Below are positions 1 through 8,931 of a stretch of DNA of 64,000 nt, piece after piece. Under the pieces are notes generated by a model that searched no databases, had not been told where the DNA came from, and saw only the letters and a program-made list of their open reading frames with translations. The DNA comes from Acidimicrobiia bacterium (GTDB lineage Bacteria; Actinomycetota; Acidimicrobiia; Acidimicrobiales; SKKL01): assembly GCA_041676705.1 (NCBI GenBank), contig JBAYRL010000003.1, positions 309,215 through 373,214 of the forward strand, read 5' to 3'. The position numbers and the translations under genes were made by a program. Positions within the stretch are counted from its first letter, which is position 1. The number at the start of each line of letters is the position of its first letter.

Positions 1-1416
1 CATCACTGTGCCAACATGGCGGTCGCGACCGAGCTGGCCACCAGTGCCGTTTGGGATGCCGCCAAAGCTGCTGCCACCGGAGGTGATGTTTTCACCTTCA
101 CCGCTGCTACGGCGGCCTCACTAGCAGCCGATGCCGCTTATCTCTGTGCCAACCTGAATACCCAGGTACACGGTGGCATCGCCATTACTTGGGAGCATGA
201 CGCCCACCTAAATATGCGCCGCTCGATCGTGCTGGGAAGCATCATTCGCCCCGACGACGCTGCCGCTGATTTGGTTGATCTAACCCGCAAGGGTGTTTCA
301 CGAGGTAAAGAGGTTGAGCTTCCCGAAGAAGCCGAACCAATCCGGGCCGAAGTCCAAGCTTTCATTGCCGAGCATCAAGCCCTTCCCGAGGCTGAACAAA
401 AGGCCAACCTTATTGACTCGGGTTACGCGTTTGCCCACTGGCCAGCCCCATATGGCCGCAACGCTGGCCCAATCGAGCAGCTGGTCATCGAGCAAGAATT
501 TGCTAAGGCTGGTATTCAGCGCCCCAATCTGGGCATCACCGGATGGAATATTCTGACCTTGGTGCAATACGCCACCCAAGACCAGCTCGATCGTTGGGTC
601 ATGCCAGCTCTCAACCAAGAAGTTATTTGGTGTCAGCTCTTCTCGGAACCCGATGCTGGCTCGGATGCCGCTGGTGTGAAGACCAAAGCCACCAGAGTTG
701 ACGGCGGCTGGCTGGTCAATGGCCAAAAAGTGTGGACCTCGGGTGCCCATCTGTCGTCATTTGGCCTGGCTACAGTACGAACCAACCCCGATGTACCCAA
801 GCACGATGGCATCACCATGATGGTGATTGATATGCACGCTGAAGGCGTTGAGGTTCGTCCCCTGCGTCAAACCAGCGGTGATTCCGGCTTCAACGAGGTG
901 TTCTTCACTGATGTTTTTGTGCCCGACGACGATGTGGTTGGCCCTGTTGACGGTGGTTGGACTGTCGCTCGCGCCACTCTAGGCAACGAGAGTGTCAGCA
1001 TTGGTGGGGGGCAAGGTGGTATGTCCGTTCCACCATCGATGTTGGTTGAAACTTTCGATGCTCATCCCGAGCGTCTTGATGGTGGCGCTGCCCGCCTAGG
1101 CCGTTATATCGCCAAGAACCAAGCTATTGGGTTGTTGAACCTGCGGGCTGTGAACCGTGCCGTTGCGGGCGCTGGACCTGGCCCCGAAGGTGCCATGACC
1201 AAGCTCATCTTGTCAGAGCTAGGCCACGAATCGGCAGCCTTCATTGCTGAAATGAACGGCCCCGACACTGCCTTTACCGATGGTTTGGGAGCTATTGGTC
1301 ACGGCCTCTTCATGATGCATCGTGGCATGTCGATCGCCGGTGGAACCTCGGAGATTAAGCGGAATCAAATTGGTGAGCGCATCCTCGGGCTCCCCCGCGA
1401 CCCGTTGATTAAGTAG
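1..1416 (+). CDS. acyl-CoA dehydrogenase, tandem-domain fusion, 5' truncated by window
   Basis: The frame is open from base 1, so the true start lies outside the window. The first ~95 residues carry the C-terminal signature of one acyl-CoA dehydrogenase (QVHGGIAITWEH, then NMRRS). After a linker a second, complete dehydrogenase follows, with the mid-domain motif FSEPDAGSD, the NGQKVWTSGA segment, and a C-terminal GGTSEIKRNQIGERILGLPR that contacts FAD and the substrate. Such proteins perform FAD-dependent alpha,beta-dehydrogenation of acyl-CoA thioesters in beta-oxidation or related catabolism, in the cytoplasm. Two fused copies occur in some actinobacterial families; the substrate is not deducible. 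A terminator follows at 1467. Convergent with the RHS gene. Confidence 0.92.
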   Translation, partial: HHCANMAVATELATSAVWDAAKAAATGGDVFTFTAATAASLAADAAYLCANLNTQVHGGIAITWEHDAHLNMRRSIVLGSIIRPDDAAADLVDLTRKGVSRGKEVELPEEAEPIRAEVQAFIAEHQALPEAEQKANLIDSGYAFAHWPAPYGRNAGPIEQLVIEQEFAKAGIQRPNLGITGWNILTLVQYATQDQLDRWVMPALNQEVIWCQLFSEPDAGSDAAGVKTKATRVDGGWLVNGQKVWTSGAHLSSFGLATVRTNPDVPKHDGITMMVIDMHAEGVEVRPLRQTSGDSGFNEVFFTDVFVPDDDVVGPVDGGWTVARATLGNESVSIGGGQGGMSVPPSMLVETFDAHPERLDGGAARLGRYIAKNQAIGLLNLRAVNRAVAGAGPGPEGAMTKLILSELGHESAAFIAEMNGPDTAFTDGLGAIGHGLFMMHRGMSIAGGTSEIKRNQIGERILGLPRDPLIK

Positions 1417-1466
1417 TAGCTACCGCTCGCCTAATAAGCGAGCAACATAGGTAGCGTAAGGACCTT

Positions 1467-1528
1467 AAGGCTGTAGCGTTCGCACCGGTATCACCGTGGC
1501 GCAGCGCTGCAGCCTTATACTTTTTTAT
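1467..1528 (+). terminator. Rho-independent terminator after the acyl-CoA dehydrogenase
   Basis: A 12-bp stem (AAGGCTGTAGCG at 1467-1478 pairing with CGCTGCAGCCTT at 1505-1516, one G-U wobble) is followed by an ATACTTTTTTAT tail. A smaller hairpin with GCTCGC/GCGAGC arms (1425-1430 and 1438-1443) precedes it just after the stop codon. The orientation fits the plus-strand dehydrogenase. Confidence 0.75.
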
Positions 1529-1575
1529 CGTCCGAGATGTTTAGGCGAACTTAAAGATTCGGGTTGCTGGGTTGT

Positions 1576-4500
1576 TCAGTCGAACCAACCAAGAATCGTA
1601 TCGATGGCTTTGCGCGTGTAGCGTCGACTGGTTCGAGAAACGTTACTGATACCTTCGTGCGCCCGTGCCAAAGGCCAGGTCTCATCGGTTTCGCCAAAGC
1701 TCCAGTTAGCATCGGGCGAACAAGCGTCAAGGGCTTCCCAAACCGCATCCCAACAAATGTTGTTAGGCGCATAAAATAGTAAACCTCCCCCGGGGGTGGT
1801 CACGTTCAACAAACATTCCGGGTCAGCATCTTCAATGGGACGACAACTTTCAACATCGGCATATTCATCACCGTGTTCTTCCCACTCCACCCACAGGCCG
1901 TCTCGCCAGTCACCGGTACCAGCCATTCCCCGCCGATGACCGTTGACCTTCAAATAACCGTGGTCCACCGATGCCCAAGACGACCGGCCCGGTGTGGGCA
2001 TAATGGTGGCTTCACAAACCTGCACTGGGGCTTGTGAAGAACTCTGTAACCCGTGCGGGTCGTGGCGGTTAACGGGATTGTTGCCAGCATAGACATACAG
2101 GTTTGACTGGCCACCAGCTAAATCGAGCGGGTCGGGCTGTAAGAAACGGGAACTTGAAAGGTCGAGTTGTCGAGCACCCAAATCAACCACTTGGGCCACT
2201 GAGTCATGCAGCGCTCCCGCATAACCAAAAGGCTGGAAACCGGGATTGGAATCAGCCACGATGTCACCCAGCGGGTCGTAATCCAGGGCTTGGACCACTT
2301 CACCGGTCGTTGCTTCAATCACTCGCCGCACGTTGCCTCGGTGGTCGCTGATCACACGAAGCAATTCGTTGCCCCCAAAGAGAACTTCTGGTGCTGTGGC
2401 CGTATCGACATGCACGGTTCGTAGGGTACGGCCGTTTGGATAGTAGACCTGGGCCACACGCTGACCACGCCACAACAGCTGATAGCGCAGGTTGCCGTTG
2501 TCATTGGCTTCGAGCGGCCGACCAAAGGCGTCACGCCGGTATTCGACCGAATGCGATACGCCTTCGACGTTGACTTCGCCTGCTGTTTCGGTTGGGTCAA
2601 CCTTAGATCCTTGGTGTTCCCTCGAGGCTGACGCTGGCAGCGAAAAGTCAACGTCCACTCTCTGTAACTGGCCAAAACCGTCGTAGTGGAACTGGCGTCG
2701 GCCAAGGCGTTGCACTAGTCCTGAGGGGCTGTGTTCCACCGGCAAACCATCGAAGGTGCGTAGTCGATCACCTGCCCCAATGGTGGCGGTCAGGTGTTGA
2801 TCACTACGAATGTATTCAACAATGTTGTCGTTGGGATCGAAGTTTAGACCCAGCAAAACTGAATTATCTCGCCAAGCTCCGACTAAACGTTTTGCCTGGT
2901 CGTAGCGGTATTTAATGGTTTGTTGCGAGGCTGATTCGGTTTCTACTACTTCTACTATTTGGCCCGCGGAATCACGGGTGATGGTTTCCGCGAAAATCAG
3001 CTGCTCGCCGTGGTAGGTGGCGTGAAATACCAGTGCCCCGCTCGAGTTGTATTGGTATTCGGTGCGTAACTGTCCAACAAGCAGTGACGAAACCCGATCA
3101 GTTTCAGCTTCCCGCACTACTCGGACCGGACCCCTCACCAAAATGTTGCCAGCAGCATCGCGTTCGGTGTTCACGATTAGCCCATCGACGGTTACCGAAC
3201 ATTCCCGAAAATGCTGGTCATAGTCGAATTCAATGGTGGCATTAACCCGCCCGGTTGTCTCATGACGCGCCAACAAATATCCATCGTAAACATAGGCAAC
3301 GCTGTCGCCGTGGTGGGTGGCGGCGCTTTGTGGTTGACCGCTGTGTGGATTCCAAACGAAAGAGGTTTCCGTCTCGCCTGCACTTAGCTTCGTCACACGC
3401 CCGGCCTGGTCGCGGACATAGTCGAGTGCTGCCTCGCCTTCGACTTGGCTAGAAACCAAAATACGATCATCGTTGTAAGTGAACTCTTCGGTAACAATGC
3501 CAATCTCGGTCGGTCGCCGCCGTTTGAGAACCAGCCCATCGAGAGCCAGTTCCAACTGGGTTTGGTCGCCGTTTGGAGAGGTTGTAGCTACCACCCGACC
3601 GGCAGCGTCTCGCTCATAATGCAGCCAGCCAAGCCCGTTAAACTCATCTACCAGCCGACCAGCCGAGTCATAACGAAACTCTCTTTTGAGACCATCGTGG
3701 TTGATGGCACTTACCCAGCCGTGCTCGTTGTACAGGAAACTCGCTTCAGAAGTACCAGCTCTCTGGTGAACCAGGCGACCTTGCTCGTAGGTAGCTTCCA
3801 CCACCCCTAACCCGGGTTGTGTCCAGCGGCGCTGGTTAGCTTCAGTAAATTCCGCGCTAGTCACTAAGCCGTTCGGCGATTCTTCGGTAAACGCTCTTCG
3901 CTGAGGATCAAAACTTCGTCGCCATTTCGAACCGTGTTGGTCAACTACCTCGGTGATCGTGCCCTTGGCCGCCGTGTTCTTGTGCCGGATAGTGGTTTTT
4001 AGTCGCCCACCAGGTGTGCGATGAGTGACCCGTTCAATTTGCGTAACGCCATCCGAACTCGAGCGGGTCTCGGTTGCCACATTCACCACGGTGCCATTCG
4101 GCTGCAGGGTGATGGTTTCACCCGGTGCCTCGGTGATTATGGTGTCGGAACCGCTTCCGCAACAATGCTGGCGGAGTTCGGTGCCCTTCATGTTTACCGA
4201 ACGTCGACTAACGCTTGACTCTTGACCTCCGCCGCTTAGCTGGGAAATCTTTCGAACTCCAGCATCATTGGTAATAACGGTGTCAACCCGATATCCGCTC
4301 GACCACGAGACCGCGGTTGCGTTACCGAGCTGGTCGTGAAGCACTCGCGCTTCTAGACCCACGGGATCGGTCACGTTTTCAAGTAGCCCATGTTCATTGA
4401 ACCCAAATTCAAAGAGCGCTGGAGCGGCTTCATTATTTTTGATCAACTTCAGGCTGGCAGCACGACCATGGGCGTCTAGGACGAGCTCGTACTGTGCTCC

Positions 4501-5313
4501 GGTAAAGCTCCGAATCTGAACGGTTTCAGCCCCAATTTGGCAAGAAATTTGAACATCACCAGGCAGAGTCCAGCCAGTGAGCTGCCAACGGTCGTCGTAT
4601 CGAGCACGAAACGTTTCTTTGGTACTAACACGGTTGAAGCTACGCAGATGGTAACCATTTCCGCCAAAGACATGAACATGTGCTTGGGTGGCCACCACAA
4701 TGTGCTCATCACGAGCGGGTACCCACGAAAGACCAATCGTTGATCGCTTGGTGCCAGGAACCACATCAACCTGCGTGGAGCGTTGGCCAGCACCGTGCCA
4801 AAGCACCTGCGTGGAAGGCTCAAAGTGGCATAAGCCATAAGGTACAAATCCACCAAAACCTACGCTGCGCGCATCCCACGTTCCCCGGATCTGGTCTCGT
4901 TGCCACCACTGAGTATGTTCGGGCCGACCGCGGGTTGGTTGACGTCGCCAACCAACCCGAACCGGAATACTCGAAGAACCGATAGTCGGGGTTAACGCCA
5001 TTTCCGCACCGTTGGCGGAATTAACAGCTTCGGGGCTCGGTCCTTGACCATCCCAGTAGTGCTGCCAGACTAAGTGTGGCTTGGGTGCTAGTTCGGCGCT
5101 TACCAACCCCGAGGGCAAATCAGCTTCAACCAAGACGGCTGTTATGTCGCTTGGTGGACGCGCTCCGGTGAGTGCCACCCGTAGTTCATAGTCCCGAAGT
5201 CGCCGCGAGGTACTTCGCTCATCGGCGTAGAAACGCAAGCCCGCGCCCAGATCAACATGCAGCAACGCCGCTTGAGTGCTTCCATTGATGACGACTTGTA
5301 GTGGATCACTCAT
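1576..5313 (-). CDS. RHS/YD-repeat protein with variable C-terminal domain
   Basis: A 1245-residue protein with many degenerate YD repeats (for example FRYDSAGRLVDEF, YVRDQAGRVTKL) and the conserved RHS core terminus: LDYDPLGD, then RFLQPDPLDLAGGQ, YVYAGNNPVNRHDPHG. Such repeats form a beta-cage shell, and the ~150 residues after DPHG are normally a variable toxin or effector tip. Here the tip has a His (DHGYLKVNGH), acidic stretches and a late Cys (APNNICWDAVWEAL), so a thiol-hydrolase fold is possible but not shown. No signal peptide or membrane segment is visible. The start overlaps the stop of the upstream protease gene as ATGA, implying translational coupling. No small immunity gene follows; the next gene is convergent. 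Could also be a structural cell-surface protein. Confidence 0.85.
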   Translation of the reverse strand: MSDPLQVVINGSTQAALLHVDLGAGLRFYADERSTSRRLRDYELRVALTGARPPSDITAVLVEADLPSGLVSAELAPKPHLVWQHYWDGQGPSPEAVNSANGAEMALTPTIGSSSIPVRVGWRRQPTRGRPEHTQWWQRDQIRGTWDARSVGFGGFVPYGLCHFEPSTQVLWHGAGQRSTQVDVVPGTKRSTIGLSWVPARDEHIVVATQAHVHVFGGNGYHLRSFNRVSTKETFRARYDDRWQLTGWTLPGDVQISCQIGAETVQIRSFTGAQYELVLDAHGRAASLKLIKNNEAAPALFEFGFNEHGLLENVTDPVGLEARVLHDQLGNATAVSWSSGYRVDTVITNDAGVRKISQLSGGGQESSVSRRSVNMKGTELRQHCCGSGSDTIITEAPGETITLQPNGTVVNVATETRSSSDGVTQIERVTHRTPGGRLKTTIRHKNTAAKGTITEVVDQHGSKWRRSFDPQRRAFTEESPNGLVTSAEFTEANQRRWTQPGLGVVEATYEQGRLVHQRAGTSEASFLYNEHGWVSAINHDGLKREFRYDSAGRLVDEFNGLGWLHYERDAAGRVVATTSPNGDQTQLELALDGLVLKRRRPTEIGIVTEEFTYNDDRILVSSQVEGEAALDYVRDQAGRVTKLSAGETETSFVWNPHSGQPQSAATHHGDSVAYVYDGYLLARHETTGRVNATIEFDYDQHFRECSVTVDGLIVNTERDAAGNILVRGPVRVVREAETDRVSSLLVGQLRTEYQYNSSGALVFHATYHGEQLIFAETITRDSAGQIVEVVETESASQQTIKYRYDQAKRLVGAWRDNSVLLGLNFDPNDNIVEYIRSDQHLTATIGAGDRLRTFDGLPVEHSPSGLVQRLGRRQFHYDGFGQLQRVDVDFSLPASASREHQGSKVDPTETAGEVNVEGVSHSVEYRRDAFGRPLEANDNGNLRYQLLWRGQRVAQVYYPNGRTLRTVHVDTATAPEVLFGGNELLRVISDHRGNVRRVIEATTGEVVQALDYDPLGDIVADSNPGFQPFGYAGALHDSVAQVVDLGARQLDLSSSRFLQPDPLDLAGGQSNLYVYAGNNPVNRHDPHGLQSSSQAPVQVCEATIMPTPGRSSWASVDHGYLKVNGHRRGMAGTGDWRDGLWVEWEEHGDEYADVESCRPIEDADPECLLNVTTPGGGLLFYAPNNICWDAVWEALDACSPDANWSFGETDETWPLARAHEGISNVSRTSRRYTRKAIDTILGWFD

Positions 5314-7157
5314 GGACAGTCCTCATTCGTATCATCAGGATCATCAGGTGGTCCATCATCAGGAGGTCCATCATTCGGCGGGCCAGTGGGCAGTGGCGGT
5401 GGACCTTCACTGTCTGGAGGAGCGTCAGGACCATCGAGGTTCGGTCCGGTTTCATCGGGAGGTGGAGGTGGCGTTGGGTCGGGGCTTGGGGGTCCCGACA
5501 TTGGACCACCGAGATCGCCCCAAGGCGGCGGTGGATTCCCGGCACCGGGCAAACTTGTCCACCACACTTCTGGCAGGCGCACGGAAGGGTCGCCAACTAG
5601 GCCGCCGGGTAAACCATCACCTCCAGGAACCGGCATAAACCGAATAACGTCAGGCTCTGGTTCACTGCCGGTGGCCACGCGATAAACAACATAAGCGGTC
5701 GCTAACACCACTAGCGCCGCCACCTGCTTCACCCATGCCTCGGGCGCTCGCTGCGGTGGCTGGGCCATGGCTTCGGGTCGATCCGGTGCCGCTTCAACAA
5801 TTGGTTCTTCAACACCGCTATTCGTTGCGACCACATAAGGGCTCCAGCCCTGATCATTGAACCACCGTTGGTGTTGCAGGTTGTTCGGACATGGGGCCCA
5901 GCCCATCTCGGCAGGCAGATTACCGTCTAGCGCACCGCACTCTCGACCTGCTCGGCCAGCCATTCGCAAGGCCACGGTGTAATCGGCCGGGCGCTTTTGT
6001 GGCCATGGGTCTACCTCATAGGCACGGTGGTAATACAGTCCATTGCGCAAACGCAAATATCGCCAGGGTGTCAAGCGGTCTAAGAAACTGCGGTCAACAT
6101 TTTGGTTCTTGAGGTAACCCTGCGAAGGGTTTTGGCGTGGGGCTAAAAGATGATCACGAACTGACACCCGCCGCAGCGTGAAGTAGTCGAGCCCAACTGC
6201 TAGCACAATGGCCGCCAAGAAAAGTACCGGTAAGGAGTAGTGGCCGATAAATATGTTCTGCAACCAAGGGGCGATGCTGTCATGATCGTTGCTTCTCATG
6301 TGATCAAGGGTTGGTGCCACCAAACAGATTCCACCAACCATCAGCAACAAGGCGTTGCGCCAGTGCAACACCACTAGTGCCAATCCGAAAGCCGCCACCG
6401 CGCTCCACACGGCATGACCAACGACTACCGAACCATCACCCACATTCCACATTCCTGGAATTAGGTAACCCCAAACACCCCGAAACCCATCGGCTGTGGT
6501 TCGACCCCACAGTGCATCTTCGGTGAACGCAAACCCGAAACCGAGAACGAAACCAATCACCAACACATCGGCGGTGCCATATTGGAACTTCAACCGACGC
6601 ATGAATGCCAACAACACCACTATCGGGGCCAATTTGGCGGCTTCTTCAAGGGGCGGCACCAACCAAATGTCGGGACTTTCACTCTCGAAGATTCGCATTA
6701 GGGGTCCGGCTAGGTAGTACACCAAGCTGGTGGTCAACATCGTACCGAGCCCCCAGTAGCGAATAAGCTTTTGTGCTGGTAGTCGACGCACCGTGATGCT
6801 GACGATCAGCAACAGAGCCACCGTGTAGAGGGGGTAACGAAAGCTGTGCCAAAGGTTTCCCCATGACGTGGTGCTGGAGAGCCCTTTAACGAAAAGGACG
6901 AAGGCCACCACGGCTACCAGATGCATTAAACGAATGGCTACTGCCAGCGGAGAGCCCAACAACAGCGCTCGACCAAGGTCAATAGTTCGCCAGCCGTCGG
7001 TGACTACCGGGGTTGAACGCCCAACTATCTCGAGCAGGGCACGTTCTTCAGCTGGGCTCCATAGCGGGGCAGGATCGACCGAGGATTGGGTGGCCGCGGT
7101 TTTTCGATCTTGTGGGGCTGCAGCTGGGGAAAACGCAGTTGGGGTGGAGGCTGACAT
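5310..7157 (-). CDS. PrsW-like intramembrane metalloprotease with proline-rich tail
   Basis: About eight hydrophobic segments in the first ~330 residues carry the PrsW/CPBP-like motifs: PPLEEAAK (Glu-Glu pair near residue 171), FAFTEDALW, GHAVWSA and LDHM, giving the Glu, Glu, His and His expected to bind metal inside the membrane. A soluble stretch with a DUF2510-like W-rich motif (GWAPCP...RWFNDQGW) follows, then a ninth membrane segment, then a ~120-residue tail rich in Pro, Gly and Asp. The family cuts membrane or anti-sigma proteins. I chose the ATG at 7157 (MSASTP); a GTG 21 nt upstream is possible, and a GAGGAG lies between them. The gene overlaps the RHS gene by 4 nt, so protease and RHS protein are probably made together. 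Partner and substrate are unknown. Confidence 0.85.
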   Translation of the reverse strand: MSASTPTAFSPAAAPQDRKTAATQSSVDPAPLWSPAEERALLEIVGRSTPVVTDGWRTIDLGRALLLGSPLAVAIRLMHLVAVVAFVLFVKGLSSTTSWGNLWHSFRYPLYTVALLLIVSITVRRLPAQKLIRYWGLGTMLTTSLVYYLAGPLMRIFESESPDIWLVPPLEEAAKLAPIVVLLAFMRRLKFQYGTADVLVIGFVLGFGFAFTEDALWGRTTADGFRGVWGYLIPGMWNVGDGSVVVGHAVWSAVAAFGLALVVLHWRNALLLMVGGICLVAPTLDHMRSNDHDSIAPWLQNIFIGHYSLPVLFLAAIVLAVGLDYFTLRRVSVRDHLLAPRQNPSQGYLKNQNVDRSFLDRLTPWRYLRLRNGLYYHRAYEVDPWPQKRPADYTVALRMAGRAGRECGALDGNLPAEMGWAPCPNNLQHQRWFNDQGWSPYVVATNSGVEEPIVEAAPDRPEAMAQPPQRAPEAWVKQVAALVVLATAYVVYRVATGSEPEPDVIRFMPVPGGDGLPGGLVGDPSVRLPEVWWTSLPGAGNPPPPWGDLGGPMSGPPSPDPTPPPPPDETGPNLDGPDAPPDSEGPPPLPTGPPNDGPPDDGPPDDPDDTNEDCP

Positions 7158-7233
7158 GGCGAGCGGTCGGCTCCTCACTATTGAAGCTTTTGGAAACCCT
7201 ACCGCTCCTGTGTGACGACTGGCATGCTTTATA

Positions 7234-7272
7234 GCCTTTGATACCAGCCAGATTGCCTTTGATACCAGCCAG
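7234..7272. repeat. 18-bp direct repeat, period 21
   Basis: GCCTTTGATACCAGCCAG occurs exactly at 7234-7251 and 7255-7272, between the start of the protease gene and the end of the PadR gene. It may be a slippage duplication. It sits in the likely protease promoter region. Confidence 0.8.
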
Positions 7273-7344
7273 CCGTAGAGCCACTGCTAGCGCCACATCG
7301 AATTATTGTTCACTCTCACTACCAAGGCTGCCCACGACCCTAAG

Positions 7345-7363
7345 TTGCACCGAAGCGGTGCAA
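7345..7363. other. Perfect 8-bp inverted repeat downstream of PadR gene
   Basis: TTGCACCG (7345-7352), a 3-nt loop, then CGGTGCAA (7356-7363). No T-run follows on either strand, so it is a weak terminator candidate. It could be an operator for the divergent side of the protease operon. Function unknown. Confidence 0.35.
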
Positions 7364-7394
7364 ATTCGCACCAGCTTCGCACTCGGAAATTTCG

Positions 7395-8027
7395 CTAATC
7401 AGCTTCGGCCAGAATGGCGTAGAGCTTTTTGCGAGCCTCAACAAGCACCGCAACGGCATCGGCTTTGGCCTTTTCATTGCCAGCTTCGGCCACCTGGCGC
7501 GAGGCCATACCTACTTGTCGCGTGACTTGGCGCAGCGAGTGGTCCGAAGCGCTTACTCCGGCCATCACTGTTTCCCAAGGGGTTGCTTGCCCTTCCCCTT
7601 TAGCGGCCTCGGTGCGACCTGCTTCGGTTAGGGTAAAAGAACGACGGCCTGACTCTTGATCAGCGGTGAGCAAGCCTTCATCTTCCAACATCGACAAGGT
7701 TGGATAAATGGAACCGGGGCTGGGTTTCCACACTCCACCGGTACGTTCTTCAATTTCTTTGATCATCTCATAACCGTGCATCGGTTGTTCGGCTAGCAAG
7801 GCCAAGATCATGGCTCGGACTTCACCGCGGCGCGCACGACGAGGCCCACCCCGGCGACCGGGGCCTGATCTTTCGGCAGCTGCCCATCCTCGGCCTGCAC
7901 CGGATCCGCCGCCACCGTGACCACGACCTGGACCTCGGCCTCGACCGTAACCGCGACCGTCATTTCGTTCACGCGGCTCAAAACCACTGTCGAAACCGCC
8001 GCCTCTGTAATTACGCATGTTTCTCAT
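7395..8027 (-). CDS. PadR-family transcriptional regulator with Gly/Arg-rich N-terminus
   Basis: The 210-residue protein opens with ~65 residues dominated by Gly and Arg (RGYGRGRGPGRGHGGGG), likely a flexible nucleic-acid-binding tail. A PadR winged helix follows: ARRGEVRAMILALLAEQPMH, GYEMIKEIEERTGG, WKPSPGSIYPTLSMLEDEGL and FTLTEAG. The C-terminal helix probably mediates dimerisation. PadR proteins are usually repressors responding to small molecules. ATG at 8027 has an AGGAG site 5 nt upstream; a second ATG at 8018 is weaker. The perfect palindrome at 8042-8080 just upstream strongly suggests autorepression. No target transporter lies adjacent, so the regulon may be only itself or distant genes. 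Confidence 0.93.
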   Translation of the reverse strand: MRNMRNYRGGGFDSGFEPRERNDGRGYGRGRGPGRGHGGGGSGAGRGWAAAERSGPGRRGGPRRARRGEVRAMILALLAEQPMHGYEMIKEIEERTGGVWKPSPGSIYPTLSMLEDEGLLTADQESGRRSFTLTEAGRTEAAKGEGQATPWETVMAGVSASDHSLRQVTRQVGMASRQVAEAGNEKAKADAVAVLVEARKKLYAILAEAD

Positions 8028-8041
8028 TAATTCTCCTAATA

Positions 8042-8080
8042 AATCTATTGCGATATGCTAACGATATATCGCAATAGATT
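8042..8080 (-). promoter_or_regulatory. PadR operator: perfect 15-bp inverted repeat over the promoter
   Basis: AATCTATTGCGATAT (8042-8056) and its exact reverse complement ATATCGCAATAGATT (8066-8080) are separated by 9 nt. Read on the minus strand, a TAGCAT -10-like box falls in the spacer, so a bound regulator would block transcription of the PadR gene, which begins 15 nt further on. The remaining spacer to 8371 (8081-8371) shows only short CCCTCGCAAT-type repeats and no convincing gene. Confidence 0.75.
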
Positions 8081-8371
8081 GTTTCACAACCTTTGAAACA
8101 TCCGTCTAAGAAATTTCCGCAGTGAACACACCAAGTCGGGGCTTGAATCTGGCCCCCGCCCTAGAACCCTCGCAATCAACCCTCGCAATAGACCCGAGGA
8201 ATAGACCTGCTCCTTCGTCGCAATGCGTACACCGAAGCGCGTTCCGCTCGGTTGAGTGTGACGTATTTGTGCTAAGCAATCGACAGAACAGTTACGACCC
8301 TAAGACGCCAAAGCACCGTCATCGTGCTGTTTCCAACCTGGACCAAACCGTTGAAAGGCGGGCAACGAGAA

Positions 8372-8875
8372 GTGATCCAAATCAGGCCAGCCACCGTTGA
8401 CGACCAGGCCTTTCTCGAAACAATGTTTGCCGTGGCAGTCGACTGGCACGCCAATCCACTTCGTCCAGTAGCAGAAATTATGTCCGAGCCGGGGCTAGCC
8501 AAATATGTGGCCGATTTCCCAAAGAATGGCGACTATGGCTTCGTGGCACACACCAACGGCACCCCACTCGGCGCTACCTGGTACCGCTACTTCAATACCG
8601 ATGAACCTAGCTACGGTTTCGTCGATGAAAACACACCAGAGCTAATCCTCGGACTGGTTTCAGAAGCTCGAGGACAAGGCCTGGGTAGCCGCTTAATCGA
8701 GATGCTGATTGATGCGGCACGGTCGAAGGAGCTGCCAGCACTTAGCCTCAGTGTCGACAACGCCAACCCGGCGATGCGTATCTATCGGAGGTTAGGTTTC
8801 GTGGTCGTAGACGAAAAATCTTCCGAAGACGGCAGCATCACCCACAGTACGATGCTGCTCAAACTAAACCCGTAG
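8372..8875 (+). CDS. GNAT-family N-acetyltransferase
   Basis: The protein begins IQIRPATVDDQAF and continues with LGATWYRYF, then the acetyl-CoA-binding EARGQGLGSRLIEMLI (Q/R-x-x-G-x-G/A) and a C-terminal VDNANPAMRIYRRLGF, the classic GNAT fold order. It should transfer an acetyl group from acetyl-CoA to an unidentified amine. I prefer the GTG at 8372, where the conserved fold begins; a longer frame from 8324 adds 16 residues unlike the family. It stands alone between the PadR regulator and a convergent hemerythrin. Confidence 0.88.
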   Translation: MIQIRPATVDDQAFLETMFAVAVDWHANPLRPVAEIMSEPGLAKYVADFPKNGDYGFVAHTNGTPLGATWYRYFNTDEPSYGFVDENTPELILGLVSEARGQGLGSRLIEMLIDAARSKELPALSLSVDNANPAMRIYRRLGFVVVDEKSSEDGSITHSTMLLKLNP

Positions 8876-8931
8876 CTCATCTAGCTGGAGTCCCAACCAC
8901 CTTGTGTTGCCAACCGAGAGCTGTGGTGAGC

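Noticed and set aside
5276..5685. His-, Ile- or Gly-rich frames opposite the protease tail
   Set aside because: Antisense products of the Pro/Gly/Asp-rich repeat codons.
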